Assembly: GCF_004328705.1 (NCBI RefSeq)
Contig: NZ_CP035319.1
Coordinates: 1,426,001-1,490,000, forward strand
Reading direction: 5' to 3'
Origin: Rhodococcus sp. ABRD24
GTDB taxonomy: Bacteria > Actinomycetota > Actinomycetes > Mycobacteriales > Mycobacteriaceae
DNA: 64,000 nucleotides
A model generated the notes under the pieces. The model was given only the letters and a program-made list of their open reading frames with translations. It did no database searches and was not told where the DNA came from. Both the position numbers and the translations under genes were made by a program. Below, in pieces: positions 49,703 to 59,976 of this stretch; position 1 is the stretch's first letter, and every line of letters begins with the position of its first letter.

Positions 49703-51036
49703 TTGACACTCACCTCTTTTCCGCGGAGCGCGGGGGCGCCGATCATGGTGGTCCACGACGGCACCTCCTCCGGGTCGATGCCTGCCGCCTGGCCGTAGAC
49801 GACGGCCAAGGTCTCCCGTTCCATCGGCGACCCGGCGAAGGTCGCCGGTGTTGCCGTCGCGGGCATCGCTGCGAACTGCGGGATCGCGACGTCGGGGATG
49901 TTCTGGTCGCCGGCATTGCGGGTCGGCAGCTGGTAGGACCCGTCGTGGATGGAACCACCCGGGTACTGCCCGATGTCGGTCCCCAGCGGTGGCGGCTCGT
50001 AGCAGCGCGGCCCACGAGTGTCGATGAGCCGCGGCTCGTCCTGATTGGGCAGGTAGCGCCCGCGCGGGTTGACGAGTTCGATCGTCGCCCGGGCTCCGGG
50101 GTTCGGCGAGTTCTCGCCGGTGATCGCACCGGATCGCGCCATGACCTCCGCGAAGTTCGCGAAGGTGCAGCCGAAGGTTCCGGAGTAGGTCGCGAGGATC
50201 TCGAGTGCCTCCCGCGAATCGGCGGCGATCGAAATCAGTGAGTCGCGGTTGGTGGTCAGCAGATCAGCGGTGCTCGACCCCGTCGCCGTCACCGTCGTCA
50301 TCAGCGCATCGATGGACTTGCGTTCCTGGACCACCGTGGCATTCGTCGTGCGCAAGTCATCCAGCGCGTTGATCAACTGCGGCGCAGCGTCGGAGTACGT
50401 CTGGGTGAACGTCGCGAAGCTCTGCAACCCCGCCTGCAGGTCGGGCATGCGAGTGTTGACTCCGGCGAAGATCGTGTCGAGCTGGTCGAGGGTGACCCCG
50501 ATTTTCTCGCCGCGACCGTCGACAGCCTGGGAGAGCGCCCCTAGTGTCGAGGCCAGGCTCTCCGGCGGAATCGCCTGCAGCAGCGGTAGCAGTCCGTCGA
50601 GCATCTTCCCGAGCTCGATCGCATTGCCGCTCTTGTCCTGATAAACGGTCGCACCCGCCGCAATCGCGTTGGGGCTCGGGTTCGCCGGGATGACGAGGTC
50701 GACATAGCGCTCGCCGAACAACGTCTTCGGTAGCAGCCGGGCGGTCACGTTCGATGGGATCAGATCTGCCTTGTCCGGATCGATTGCCATGACCGACGTG
50801 ACCTGGCCATTCTCCGTCGATGCGCTGCGTACCTCACCGACAATCAGTCCGCGCACCTTGACGTCGGCGTTGCGCGGCAGCGCATTGCCGACCGTGTCGG
50901 TCACCAGAGTCACCTTCACGACCGATGTGAACGCCTTGTTGTAGCTCGCCACGGTTCCCCCCAGGAACAATGCCAAGACCAGGAAGAACACCACTCCCAG
51001 CACACGACGCCGGAGTTTCGATGTCGACTCGATCAT
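49699..51036 (-). CDS. mceA: MCE family protein MceA
   Basis: This protein has 445 residues from the ATG at 51036, which overlaps the yrbEB stop by 4 bases. It has an anchor (VLGVVFFLVLALFLGGTVAS), an MCE domain with PRNADVKVRGLIVGEVRSAS, and the conserved GTFGCTFANF and GPRCYEPPPLG segments of MceA. Mce complexes carry lipids, fatty acids or sterols across the cell envelope; this operon cannot be assigned to the Mce1 or Mce4 class from sequence alone. Confidence 0.92.
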   Translation of the reverse strand: MIESTSKLRRRVLGVVFFLVLALFLGGTVASYNKAFTSVVKVTLVTDTVGNALPRNADVKVRGLIVGEVRSASTENGQVTSVMAIDPDKADLIPSNVTARLLPKTLFGERYVDLVIPANPSPNAIAAGATVYQDKSGNAIELGKMLDGLLPLLQAIPPESLASTLGALSQAVDGRGEKIGVTLDQLDTIFAGVNTRMPDLQAGLQSFATFTQTYSDAAPQLINALDDLRTTNATVVQERKSIDALMTTVTATGSSTADLLTTNRDSLISIAADSREALEILATYSGTFGCTFANFAEVMARSGAITGENSPNPGARATIELVNPRGRYLPNQDEPRLIDTRGPRCYEPPPLGTDIGQYPGGSIHDGSYQLPTRNAGDQNIPDVAIPQFAAMPATATPATFAGSPMERETLAVVYGQAAGIDPEEVPSWTTMIGAPALRGKEVSVK

Positions 51037-51893
51037 CCGGCCACCCGCACTGTGGTCGTCGTGCCCCAGATCGCGAGGCTGAGGAAGAAGTCCAGGATCG
51101 CGATGGTGACGATGGCGGTACGCACTGCGTGCCCGACAGCGACGCCCACCCCGGCCGGGCCACCGCGAGCATGGAAGCCGTAGTAGCAGTGGATGAGAAT
51201 CAGTACGAACGCGAAGACCAGCACCTTGCCGAAGGACCACAAGACGTCCTCGGGCGGCAGGAACAAGTTGAAGTAGTGGTCGTACGAGCCGGACGACTGG
51301 CCGTTGAACACGGTGCTCACCACGCGCGACGCGAGGTAAGCGGCAAGCAGGCCCACGATGTACAGCGGGATCACCGCCACGAAGCCTGCGATCATCCGGG
51401 TGGTGACGAGGAACGGAATACTCGGCACCGCCATCACCTCGAGAGCGTCGATCTCCTCCGAGATCCGCATCGCACCGAGCTGAGCGGTGAAACCACAGCC
51501 GACCGTGGCAGACAGCGCGAGCGCCGCCACAATGGGAGCAATCTCCCGGGTGTTGACGTACGCGGAGAGGAAGCCCGTGAGCACCGAGCTACCGATCTGG
51601 TCGAGAGCAGCGAAGCCCTGCAGGCCGACGACGACGCCGGTGAACCCGGACATCATCACGATCACACCGATCGTGCCGCCGATGACAGCGAGGGCTCCCG
51701 TTCCGAAGGTGACCTCGGCGAGCAGCCTCAGCATCTCCTTGCGATAACGGTGCAGCGTGCGCGGCGTCCATGCGATGGCCCGCGAGTAGAACGACATCTG
51801 CTCGCCCGCGTTGTCAAGCACATCCAGGGGCTTTCGTGCCCAACGCCGAGCACGCATCAGCGCGTAGTCACCGCGTCCCCTCGCGATCGTCAT
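51033..51893 (-). CDS. yrbEB: YrbE-type ABC permease B of the Mce transporter
   Basis: This 286-residue permease of the MlaE/YrbE family has about five transmembrane helices. The conserved EEIDALEVMAVPSIPFLVTT coupling segment (residue about 135) contacts the ATPase. I chose the ATG at 51893, four bases after the yrbEA stop, over a start inside that gene. It pairs with YrbEA to form the inner membrane channel. Confidence 0.92.
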   Translation of the reverse strand: MTIARGRGDYALMRARRWARKPLDVLDNAGEQMSFYSRAIAWTPRTLHRYRKEMLRLLAEVTFGTGALAVIGGTIGVIVMMSGFTGVVVGLQGFAALDQIGSSVLTGFLSAYVNTREIAPIVAALALSATVGCGFTAQLGAMRISEEIDALEVMAVPSIPFLVTTRMIAGFVAVIPLYIVGLLAAYLASRVVSTVFNGQSSGSYDHYFNLFLPPEDVLWSFGKVLVFAFVLILIHCYYGFHARGGPAGVGVAVGHAVRTAIVTIAILDFFLSLAIWGTTTTVRVAG

Positions 51894-51897
51894 CCGC

Positions 51898-52692
51898 TCA
51901 CGCCCCCTTCGCCGGAACAACCTGCAGGTACACCATGGTCAGGATGATGTTCGCGAAGAACAGAATCAGGAAGGTGATGACCACCGCCTGGTTCACTGCC
52001 TCGCCCACCCCCTTGGGGCCACCTTTCGGCGTGAGCCCCTTGTATGCGGCGATCACGCCGGCGATCACGCCGAAGATGGCCGCTTTGACCTCGGCGATAT
52101 AGAGGTCCGGCAACTGTGCGAGCGCAGAGAAGGACGCCAGGTATGCACCTGGGGTCCCGCCCTGGAGGACGACGTTGAAGAAATAGCCGCCAGCGATACC
52201 GACAACCGACACGAGCCCGTTGAGCAGCACCGCGACGAGCACCATGGCCAACACCCGGGGAACGACGAGCCGTTGGACCGGATCGATGCCGAGCACCTTC
52301 ATCGCGTCGATCTCTTCGCGAATCGTCCGCGATCCCAGATCGGCGGTGACCGCGGAGCCGGCGGCGCCGGCTATCAGTAGCGCAGTCACGATCGGACTGC
52401 CCTGCTGAATCACCGCGAGGACACTGGCGGCACCGGTGAACGAATCAGCTCCGAGCTGTTTGATCAGCGAGCCTGTCTGGAGCGAGACCACGGCACCGAA
52501 CGGAATCGCGACCAGCGCGGTCGGCAATATCGTCACGCTGGCGATGAACCACGCCTGCTCGATGAACTCCTTGAACTGGAACGGCCGCTTGAAGGTACTG
52601 CGGACCACGTCCACGAACAGTTGAACGATATTCCCGGCCTGGGTCAGCGCCCCCGTGACCGGCTTCATCATCGATGTTCGAGTGCCCCCCAT
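51898..52692 (-). CDS. yrbEA: YrbE-type ABC permease A of the Mce transporter
   Basis: This 264-residue MlaE/YrbE family permease has several hydrophobic helices and the coupling motif REEIDAMKVLGIDPVQRLVV (residue about 130). It follows mkl by 12 bases, an arrangement that puts the ATPase and both permeases together at the head of the operon. Confidence 0.92.
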   Translation of the reverse strand: MGGTRTSMMKPVTGALTQAGNIVQLFVDVVRSTFKRPFQFKEFIEQAWFIASVTILPTALVAIPFGAVVSLQTGSLIKQLGADSFTGAASVLAVIQQGSPIVTALLIAGAAGSAVTADLGSRTIREEIDAMKVLGIDPVQRLVVPRVLAMVLVAVLLNGLVSVVGIAGGYFFNVVLQGGTPGAYLASFSALAQLPDLYIAEVKAAIFGVIAGVIAAYKGLTPKGGPKGVGEAVNQAVVITFLILFFANIILTMVYLQVVPAKGA

Positions 52693-52704
52693 GCGCTGGA
52701 TCCC

Positions 52705-53745
52705 CTATCCGCGCCCGAATGTGGACTCTTCGAGGCCTCCGTCGTCATACATGGAAAGGACCTGCGTGTCCTCGTTCAGGCTTGCGAGGATCCCTTGCTG
52801 CGCCTCGTAGGGAAGCGTGTGCAGGATCTCGCGCACCCGAGCCTGACGACGGCCGACGGCCTGCCGGACCGGCAGCCCTGGCGTGGCCTGCATCTGCGGC
52901 ACGACGCCACGAACGTCCTCGGTGCCGCCGTGATGGTGGCCGGCGTCGACGAGCGCCTGTTCCTGCGCCATCTGAGCGTCGTCCTTCTCCTCCGACATCC
53001 CGATCGGACCGATCTTGCTGCCGTTGAGGAACTGCTTGACGACGGGCTCTTCACTGGTGAGCAACACCTCGCGAGGGCCGAACATCACCAGGTTCTTGCG
53101 GAACAGCATGCCCAGGTTGTCGGGCACCGTGCGCGCCAGGTTGATGTTGTGAGTGACGATCAGGATCGTGGCGTCGATCTGGGCATTGATGTCGATCAGC
53201 AACTGGCTGAGGTACGTGGTGCGCACCGGATCCAGACCGGAGTCCGGCTCATCGACCAGAATGATCTGCGGGTCGAGCACCAGCGCACGCGCCAGACCGG
53301 CGCGCTTGCGCATGCCCCCGGAGATCTCGCCCGGCAGCTTGCCCTCCGCGCCGACCAAACCATTGAGATCGAGCTTCTCCATCACGATCTTGCGGATTTC
53401 GGACTCGGACTTCTTCGTGTGTTCGCGCAGAGGGAACGCCACGTTGTCGTACAGGTTCATCGAGCCGAACAGCGCGCCGTCCTGGAACAGGACGCCGAAC
53501 AGCTTGCGGATCTCGTAGAGCTCACGTGATGAGCACTGCAGGATGTCCGTTCCGTCGATGATGATCGAGCCCTCTTCGGGCCGGAGCAGACCGATCAGGG
53601 ACTTGAGGAACACGGACTTGCCGGTGCCGGACGGGCCCAGCAGCGCGCTGACCTCTCCAGCCGGCAGCGTGAGTGACACGTCCTGCCAGATCTTCTGAGG
53701 GCCGAAAGACTTCGTGAGTCCTTCGACAGCTACCTCGACTCCCAC
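52705..53745 (-). CDS. mkl: Mce transporter ATPase Mkl/MceG
   Basis: This 346-residue ABC ATPase powers Mce importers. Walker A GPSGTGKSVF (residue about 46), the signature LPGEISGGMRKRAGLARALV and Walker B IILVDEPDSGLDP are intact. A C-terminal extension of about 90 residues (from GMSEEKDDAQMAQ) is typical of Mkl. I chose the GTG at 53745 because AGGAGG lies five bases upstream; a longer frame to 53829 has no such site. In M. tuberculosis Mkl is unlinked to its mce operons, but here it leads one. Confidence 0.93.
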   Translation of the reverse strand: MGVEVAVEGLTKSFGPQKIWQDVSLTLPAGEVSALLGPSGTGKSVFLKSLIGLLRPEEGSIIIDGTDILQCSSRELYEIRKLFGVLFQDGALFGSMNLYDNVAFPLREHTKKSESEIRKIVMEKLDLNGLVGAEGKLPGEISGGMRKRAGLARALVLDPQIILVDEPDSGLDPVRTTYLSQLLIDINAQIDATILIVTHNINLARTVPDNLGMLFRKNLVMFGPREVLLTSEEPVVKQFLNGSKIGPIGMSEEKDDAQMAQEQALVDAGHHHGGTEDVRGVVPQMQATPGLPVRQAVGRRQARVREILHTLPYEAQQGILASLNEDTQVLSMYDDGGLEESTFGRG

Positions 53746-53908
53746 CAATACCTCCTGCGTCAGGCGTGTCGCTCCCACCGTGGGCCCACTGTGGGTTGCG
53801 TCACTGTATCGCATCGAAGTGGTACCCATGACAGTGATTCCTACCGATGGGTAAGAAATGAATCACAAAGGGGCGATTGCGACGAGCCTCCCAGCCCCGA
53901 AACAGAAA

Positions 53909-53938
53909 AGAGGGCCGCTCCCAACGGAGCGACCCTCT
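53909..53938 (-). terminator. Intrinsic terminator of rplJ-rplL
   Basis: A 13-base stem with one mismatch (AGAGGG...CGCTCC arms on the minus strand) has a 4-base loop. It is followed on the minus strand by CTTTTCTG. It lies 42 bases after the rplL stop and 164 before mkl, so the mce operon needs its own promoter in 53746-53908. Confidence 0.85.
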
Positions 53939-53979
53939 ATTCACTGCATCACTGAGGAAGCAGCGTGAGAACAGCCGTC

Positions 53980-54363
53980 TTACTTGACGGAGATCTTCGC
54001 GCCGGCAGCCTCGAGCTTCTCCTTGGCAGCCTCGGCGGCATCCTTGGCAACCTTCTCCAGGATCGCCTTCGGAGCGCTCTCGACGAGATCCTTGGCTTCC
54101 TTCAGGCCCAGGCCGGAGACGACCTCGCGGACGACCTTGATGACCTGGATCTTCTTGTCGCCGGCCGACTCGAGGACGACGTCGAACTCGTCCTGCTCCT
54201 CAGCAGCCTCAGCGGCAGCCGGGGCGCCGGCAGCGGCAACGGCAACCGGAGCAGCGGCGGTGACCTCGAAGGTCTCCTCGAACGCCTTCACGAACTCCGA
54301 GAGCTCGAGCAGGGTGAGCTCCTTGAACTGGTCCAGCAACTCTTCGGTGGTGAGCTTCGCCAT
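53980..54363 (-). CDS. rplL: 50S ribosomal protein L7/L12
   Basis: This 127-residue stalk protein has an N-terminal dimerisation domain ([20 protein letters not shown]), an Ala/Glu-rich hinge and a C-terminal factor-binding domain ([20 protein letters not shown]). Standard length. Follows rplJ by 89 bases. Confidence 0.98.
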   Translation of the reverse strand: MAKLTTEELLDQFKELTLLELSEFVKAFEETFEVTAAAPVAVAAAGAPAAAEAAEEQDEFDVVLESAGDKKIQVIKVVREVVSGLGLKEAKDLVESAPKAILEKVAKDAAEAAKEKLEAAGAKISVK

Positions 54364-54452
54364 GATGGGCGATCCTTCCTGTTATGTCCCTGTGTCGCCG
54401 ATCCGCGACCCGGACGAGTGGTGATGAGAGTGATGCGCGGGGTGCGGATCAG

Positions 54453-55010
54453 CTATTCGGCAGCGGCGTCGGCGGGAGCCTCGACGGCCCCACCCTCCGC
54501 AGCCTTCTTCTCCTGCAGCGCAGCGGCCAGACGGGCCATCTGCGACGCGGGAGCATTGAACAGGCCAGCGGCCTTTGCCAAGTTGCCCTTCATAGCGCCG
54601 GCCAGCTTGGCCAACAGGACCTCGCGGGACTCGAGGTCCGCGATCCGGTTGACCTGATCCAAGGACAGCGCAGCGCCGTCCATGTAGCCGCCCTTGATGA
54701 CGAGTGCCTTGTTGTCCTTCGCGAAGGCCTTGATGGCCTTCGCAGCGTCGACCGGCTCGCCCTTGATGAATGCAATGGCGGTCGGACCGACGAACAGATC
54801 GTCAAGACCCTCGACGCCCGCCTCAGCAGCGGCGCGCTTGACCAGGGTGTTCTTGGCGACGGAGTAGGTGGCACCCTCTCCGAGAGCGCGTCGCAGCTGC
54901 GTCAGACTCGTGACCGACAGACCACGGTATTCCGTGATCACGGCGGCGGTCGAATCCTTGAACTGCTCGGTGATTTCCGTAACTGCGGAAACCTTCTCAG
55001 GCTTTGCCAT
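54453..55010 (-). CDS. rplJ: 50S ribosomal protein L10
   Basis: This 185-residue stalk base protein starts [13 protein letters not shown] at the ATG at 55010, behind GAGGAG. The N-terminal RNA-binding domain includes [14 protein letters not shown], and a C-terminal helix binds L12 dimers. It is the first gene of rplJL and has a long leader with a hairpin that may regulate it. Confidence 0.97.
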   Translation of the reverse strand: MAKPEKVSAVTEITEQFKDSTAAVITEYRGLSVTSLTQLRRALGEGATYSVAKNTLVKRAAAEAGVEGLDDLFVGPTAIAFIKGEPVDAAKAIKAFAKDNKALVIKGGYMDGAALSLDQVNRIADLESREVLLAKLAGAMKGNLAKAAGLFNAPASQMARLAAALQEKKAAEGGAVEAPADAAAE

Positions 55011-55432
55011 ACTTCGCCTCCTCTCGTGACAGTCGTTATCCCACTTCGAACCGCCGCACTCACCTGGGATCGAACCCTGGGAAGCCGGCCCGCGAAATGC
55101 AAAACGCCCCGGTGCAGGGCACACGGGGCGTACACGAGGAGATCAGTCCACTCGACCGGAATCGAACCAGGACAATCGTCCCCCACCTCGTCCTCCTGCG
55201 TGGGTCGCCGGCATTCACCGGACCTTCAACCGACTCCATTGCTGGGCTCGGTGACCAACGGTCTTGGGTAGAACATGATTTGGGGTGGAATTCGCATTCA
55301 GCACCGAACTCCAACGAGGAGCGTACCCGAGCCCGGGGAACATCACCAAGTCGCGGCGACATCCGCGCCCCGGAACGCGATGTGGATCACAGGACTTCGG
55401 AGCACCGGGACCGACCGTCACCCCGCCGACGC
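55011..55432 (-). promoter_or_regulatory. rplJ leader and promoter region
   Basis: About 420 bases lie between the rplA terminator and rplJ. No gene is visible; the ORFs here have poor codon patterns. By analogy with other bacteria the transcript leader upstream of rplJ may bind L10 or the L10-L12 complex. It contains a terminator-like hairpin described separately. Confidence 0.5.
55101..55131 (-). terminator. Attenuator-like hairpin in the rplJ leader
   Basis: On the minus strand ACGCCCCG pairs with CGGGGCGT around a 12-base loop and is followed at once by TTTTGCATTT. It lies about 90 bases before the rplJ start, inside the leader, so it could end transcription unless read through or refolded. 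The conditional role is inference. Confidence 0.55.
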
Positions 55433-55470
55433 CGAAGGCCGGCACAGAAAAATCTCTGCACCGGCCTTCG
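55433..55470 (-). terminator. Terminator after rplA
   Basis: A 16-base stem (CGAAGGCCGG plus six further pairs, two of them G-T) closes on a 6-base loop, 29 bases after the rplA stop. It separates rplKA from rplJL. Confidence 0.8.
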
Positions 55471-55499
55471 ATGTCTATCGGGTCGCGAGAAGTCGCGAT

Positions 55500-56213
55500 C
55501 TACTCGCCATCCTCGAGGAGGTTGCGGGTACGGTTCGGATCCACCGGGATGCCCGGTCCGGTGGTGGTCGAAACCGTGACCTTCTTGACGTAGCGGCCCT
55601 TGGCCGACGACGGCTTCGCACGCAGGATCTCGTCCAGTGCCGCACCGTAGTTCTCGACCAGCTTGGCTTCGTCGAACGAGGCCTTGCCGATCACGAAGTG
55701 CAGGTTCGCCTGCTTGTCGACGCGGAAGTTGATCTTGCCGCCCTTGATGTCCGCGACAGCCTTCGCGACATCGGGGGTGACCGTGCCGGTCTTCGGGTTC
55801 GGCATCAGGCCACGCGGTCCGAGGACACGGGCGATGCGGCCGACCTTGGCCATCTGGTCAGGGGTGGCGATCGCGGCGTCGAAGTCGGTCCAACCGCCCT
55901 GGATGCGCTCGATCAGGTCCTCGGAGCCCACTGCGTCGGCACCGGCGGCCTCGGCCTCGGCGGCCTTCTCGCCAACGGCGAAGACGACGACGCGGGCGGT
56001 CTTACCTGTGCCGTGCGGCAGGTTGACCGTGCCACGAACCATCTGGTCCGCCTTGCGGGGGTCGACGCCCAGACGGACGGCAACCTCGACGGTCGCGTCC
56101 ATCTTGCTCGACGAGGTCTCCTTGGCCAGCTTCGCAGCCTGCAAGGGGCTGTAGAGCGTGTCCGCGTCGATCTTCTCAGCGGCGGCGAGGTACGCCTTGC
56201 TGCGCTTTGCCAT
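55500..56213 (-). CDS. rplA: 50S ribosomal protein L1
   Basis: This 237-residue L1-stalk protein, which also autoregulates its operon in many bacteria, has standard length and the motif [16 protein letters not shown]. It starts [15 protein letters not shown]. It follows rplK after 124 bases. Confidence 0.98.
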   Translation of the reverse strand: MAKRSKAYLAAAEKIDADTLYSPLQAAKLAKETSSSKMDATVEVAVRLGVDPRKADQMVRGTVNLPHGTGKTARVVVFAVGEKAAEAEAAGADAVGSEDLIERIQGGWTDFDAAIATPDQMAKVGRIARVLGPRGLMPNPKTGTVTPDVAKAVADIKGGKINFRVDKQANLHFVIGKASFDEAKLVENYGAALDEILRAKPSSAKGRYVKKVTVSTTTGPGIPVDPNRTRNLLEDGE

Positions 56214-56337
56214 TTCTTCTGTCCTTACTTCTCACCCTGGGCGTTCGACCCGGATGAATGGTTCAGTTGTGGTTGCGGGCCTGGCCGGCCCTCCCACGGA
56301 TGAAAAACCCGCTGTCCAGTGCGAGCTTCCGCTGCAC

Positions 56338-56772
56338 TCAGCCCTCGACGGTGATGCCCATCGAACGCGCAGTGCCGGCGATGATCTTCGCGGCCGCGTC
56401 GATGTCGTTCGCGTTGAGGTCTTCCTGCTTGGTCTTGGCGATCTCGCGCAGCTGATCCATGGTCACGGACGCGACCTTGGTCTTGTGCGGCTCGCCGGAG
56501 CCCTTCTGCACACCAGCAGCCTTGAGCAGCAGCTTGGCAGCCGGAGGAGTCTTCAACTTGAAGTCGAAGGACCGGTCTTCGTAGACGGAGATCTCGACAG
56601 GGATGACGTTGCCGCGCTGGGACTCAGTCGCCGCGTTGTAAGCCTTGCAGAACTCCATGATGTTCACGCCGTGCTGACCGAGCGCGGGACCCACGGGCGG
56701 GGCAGGGTTCGCCTGACCAGCCTGGATCTGAAGCTTGATGAGCCCGGCGAGCTTCTTCTTCTTGGGGGGCAT
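56338..56772 (-). CDS. rplK: 50S ribosomal protein L11
   Basis: This 144-residue protein of the GTPase-associated centre starts [16 protein letters not shown] and contains [20 protein letters not shown]. Start at 56772; the longer open frame upstream is the nusG gene read out of frame. Confidence 0.98.
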
Positions 56773-56851
56773 CTTCGTTCCTTGTTTCTTACTGGGTGTG
56801 TTTCTTGCGAACTGCGTGCAAGTGTAGGGGCGCGTCTCTGACGAGACCGCT

Positions 56852-57676
<825 letters not shown>

Positions 57677-57711
57677 TCACATCGTTCGGGAACGCCGACG
57701 GGCGCGCCCGG

Positions 57712-58233
57712 TTAGCCGAACAGCCAGGTGACGCCCTTGATGAATCCAAGGTCGAGAAGGCTGATGAACGTCACCATGAAGGCGACGAACACGAGCACCA
57801 CGCTGGTGTAGGTGATCATCTGCTTGCGATTGGGCCAGATGACCTTACGGAGCTCGGCAATCACTTCGCGCAGGAAGCGGCGAAGCCGCTTGAAGATGTT
57901 CGGCTTGGCTGGCTTGTCTGCCTTGCGGGCGCTCTTGGACGAATCCTTGGCCGGCTTTGCCGCTGACTTGACGGCGACCTTCGACTCCGCAGACTTGGCG
58001 GAGGATGCGGCGACCATGGGTTCGCCAGCGCCGGCGCGGCGCGCGGAGCGCTTGCCACTCGGCTTGCCCGACGGGGCCGCAGTGGCGGCCCTCTCGTCGG
58101 CTGCGGACTGACCGGTTACGGCCTCGTCAGCGGAGGCGTCGGCGCGTGAGTTCGCGTCGGCTGAATCGTCGACAGGGCCGAAGTCCGCAGACTCGGGAGT
58201 GCTGCCGTCGCGCTTACCGCGCTCCTCGCTCAC
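57712..58233 (-). CDS. secE: Preprotein translocase subunit SecE
   Basis: This protein has 173 residues from the GTG at 58233, with GAGG upstream. The first 110 residues are Ser/Ala/Lys-rich and disordered; the SecE domain follows ([20 protein letters not shown]) with one transmembrane helix ([20 protein letters not shown]) at the C-terminus. Part of the SecYEG channel. Confidence 0.95.
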   Translation of the reverse strand: MSEERGKRDGSTPESADFGPVDDSADANSRADASADEAVTGQSAADERAATAAPSGKPSGKRSARRAGAGEPMVAASSAKSAESKVAVKSAAKPAKDSSKSARKADKPAKPNIFKRLRRFLREVIAELRKVIWPNRKQMITYTSVVLVFVAFMVTFISLLDLGFIKGVTWLFG

Positions 58234-58266
58234 CGTCGTTCCTCTCAGTCGCTGGCCATCCGGGTG

Positions 58267-58339
<73 letters not shown>

Positions 58340-58501
58340 TTGGACGACCGATTGAGCAGGTCGACCCATCTGCGATTACATGACATGCGCGCTACCCTCC
58401 GCGGCCTTTACCAGCACCGTAGGGCAGCGCGCAGCGCCTGAGTAACCCCAGAAATCTCAGTGTACTTCAATGACCCGGAACAAACCCAATCCGCCCGGCA
58501 C

Positions 58502-58927
58502 TCAGGCCAAACGGACCGTTGCAGTGGCCCGACCGAAGATCTTACGACCCTCCGAACGAGCCACGATTGCGACTACTGCAGTCTTGCTGTCGGAGTCCAC
58601 CGACTTCACCTTGCCAGTGAACTCCACTTCGGCAGCCTTGTCGGCCGCCACGTACACCGGGCTGGTGAACCGAACATTGTACTCGGTCACTGCGCCCGGA
58701 TCTCCCAGCCACGACGAGACGAATCCGCCGCCAAGGCCCATCGTGAGCATCCCGTGTGCCACGACATCCGGCAGACCTGCCAGCCGGGCGACATGGTCGC
58801 TCCAATGGATCGGGTTGGGATCACCCGAAACCCCAGCGTAGTTGACGAGGTTACCCCGAGTCAGGGTGACGACGCGCTCGGGCAGTTCGTCGCCGACAGC
58901 GACGTCCTCGAACCTACGGAGCGACAT
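58502..58927 (-). CDS. hadB: (3R)-hydroxyacyl-ACP dehydratase subunit HadB
   Basis: This is a 141-residue MaoC-type hotdog protein and the catalytic subunit of the FAS-II dehydratase used to extend mycolic acid precursors. The hydratase-2 motif is present with the catalytic Asp and His in YAGVSGDPNPIHWSDHVA. It overlaps hadA by 14 bases. Next downstream is tRNA-Trp; the hadC gene found there in M. tuberculosis is absent. Confidence 0.9.
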   Translation of the reverse strand: MSLRRFEDVAVGDELPERVVTLTRGNLVNYAGVSGDPNPIHWSDHVARLAGLPDVVAHGMLTMGLGGGFVSSWLGDPGAVTEYNVRFTSPVYVAADKAAEVEFTGKVKSVDSDSKTAVVAIVARSEGRKIFGRATATVRLA

Positions 58928-59462
58928 GCATCATCACATCCTTGACAGCGTGCGCGATGTTCTCGTCGACTTCACCGCCGGAGCGCGCGACGAGCGTGGT
59001 CCAGGTGGTCTGCACCAGTTCGCCGTTCACATCGGAGATGACATTCTTGGTCACGATGATGTCACTGCCCGCGACCTGGCGGAACGATTCCAAGAACACA
59101 TCGCAGATCAGCCGATCGCCGGCCTGCAGCGGCCTGTGGAACACCAAGCGCTGGTCGGTCTGCATGATCTGACTGAGGTCGTAACCCGTGACGATCTCCT
59201 CGAACAGCTTGCGCTGCGCGAGCATGCCGACGATCGAGACGAAGGTGAGTGGTGCGAGCAGACCGTCGTAACCGAGGACCTTCGCCGCATCTTCGTCGTG
59301 ATGGGCAGGATGGTCATCGAGTACCGCGCGTGCGTACTCGCGGACCTTTTCCCGGCCGATCTCGTAGAAGTCGGTGACTCGATAGTGGTGCCCGACCATC
59401 GCTGCCGCGTGTGCGGCGGGGTCGAACATCACCTCAGGCTCTCTCACGACCGTCTCTGTCAC
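58914..59462 (-). CDS. hadA: (3R)-hydroxyacyl-ACP dehydratase subunit HadA
   Basis: This 182-residue non-catalytic hotdog partner binds the long acyl chain. It has the MaoC N-terminal type stretches VGHHYRVTDFYEIGREKVRE and LGYDGLLAPLTFVSI. It is longer than the M. tuberculosis HadA by an N-terminal and a C-terminal extension. Some stretches also resemble HadC, so one protein may do the work of both. GTG start. Confidence 0.85.
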   Translation of the reverse strand: MTETVVREPEVMFDPAAHAAAMVGHHYRVTDFYEIGREKVREYARAVLDDHPAHHDEDAAKVLGYDGLLAPLTFVSIVGMLAQRKLFEEIVTGYDLSQIMQTDQRLVFHRPLQAGDRLICDVFLESFRQVAGSDIIVTKNVISDVNGELVQTTWTTLVARSGGEVDENIAHAVKDVMMHVAP

Positions 59463-59555
59463 AGCAAAACACCTACCTGCCCTGTAGACGCGACATCGTT
59501 AGGGCAGTGGAGACAGTGAACCTAACGCGCGAGCGTCGACTCCGAGAAGAAGAAC

Positions 59556-59723
59556 TTACTTGGACTCGCGATGCGCCTGATGGGTGCCGCAGTTCGGGCA
59601 GAACTTCTTCAGCTCGAGACGATCGGGATCGTTGCGGCGGTTCTTCTTGGTGATGTAGTTACGGTGCTTGCATACCTCGCAGGCCAAAGTGATCTTGGGC
59701 CGTACGTCAGTCGAGGAGGCCAC
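59556..59723 (-). CDS. rpmG: 50S ribosomal protein L33
   Basis: This 55-residue protein has a zinc-ribbon pair of CxxC motifs (CEVCKH and CPNCGTH), so it is the zinc-containing form. It starts with GTG ([10 protein letters not shown]). Gene order tRNA-Thr, tRNA-Met, rpmG, hadA matches M. tuberculosis rpmG2. Below usual ORF cut-offs. Confidence 0.96.
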   Translation of the reverse strand: MASSTDVRPKITLACEVCKHRNYITKKNRRNDPDRLELKKFCPNCGTHQAHRESK

Positions 59724-59785
59724 TGGACGCCTTCTTTCGCTTGAATCTGATCAGGAGACGATCAGGGTGGATCATTCATCTTGTG

Positions 59786-59858
59786 TAGCGGTGACCGGAC
59801 TTGAACCGGCGACGCAACGATTATGAGTCGTTTGCTCTACCAACTGAGCTACACCGCC
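59786..59858 (-). tRNA. trnM: tRNA-Met (CAT), elongator type
   Basis: This 73-base cloverleaf has acceptor GGCGGTG/CACCGCT, anticodon CAT in ACTCATAA and T loop GTTCAAGTC. The pairing at position 1-72 (G-T) and the T at position 54 argue for elongator Met. Confidence 0.93.
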
Positions 59859-59903
59859 TCGGTGTCGAGTGTCGCGCGAATACTGCGGCACCACAATCCA
59901 GCG

Positions 59904-59976
59904 AGCCCCCTGACGGAATCGAACCGTCGACCTTTTCCTTACCATGGAAACGCTCTGCCGACTGAGCTAAGGGGGC
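59904..59976 (-). tRNA. trnT: tRNA-Thr (GGT)
   Basis: This 73-base cloverleaf has acceptor GCCCCCT/AGGGGGC, anticodon GGT in ATGGTAA and T loop GTTCGATTC. Lies 45 bases upstream of tRNA-Met on the same strand and is probably co-transcribed with it. Confidence 0.95.

Noticed and set aside
43884..53745. Assignment of the mce operon to the cholesterol (Mce4) class
   Set aside because: No KstR box, steroid dehydrogenase or sterol gene lies nearby. The class cannot be decided from the sequence alone.
53746..53829. N-terminal extension of Mkl (start at 53829)
   Set aside because: The GTG at 53745 has an optimal AGGAGG site and the extra residues are not Mkl-like.
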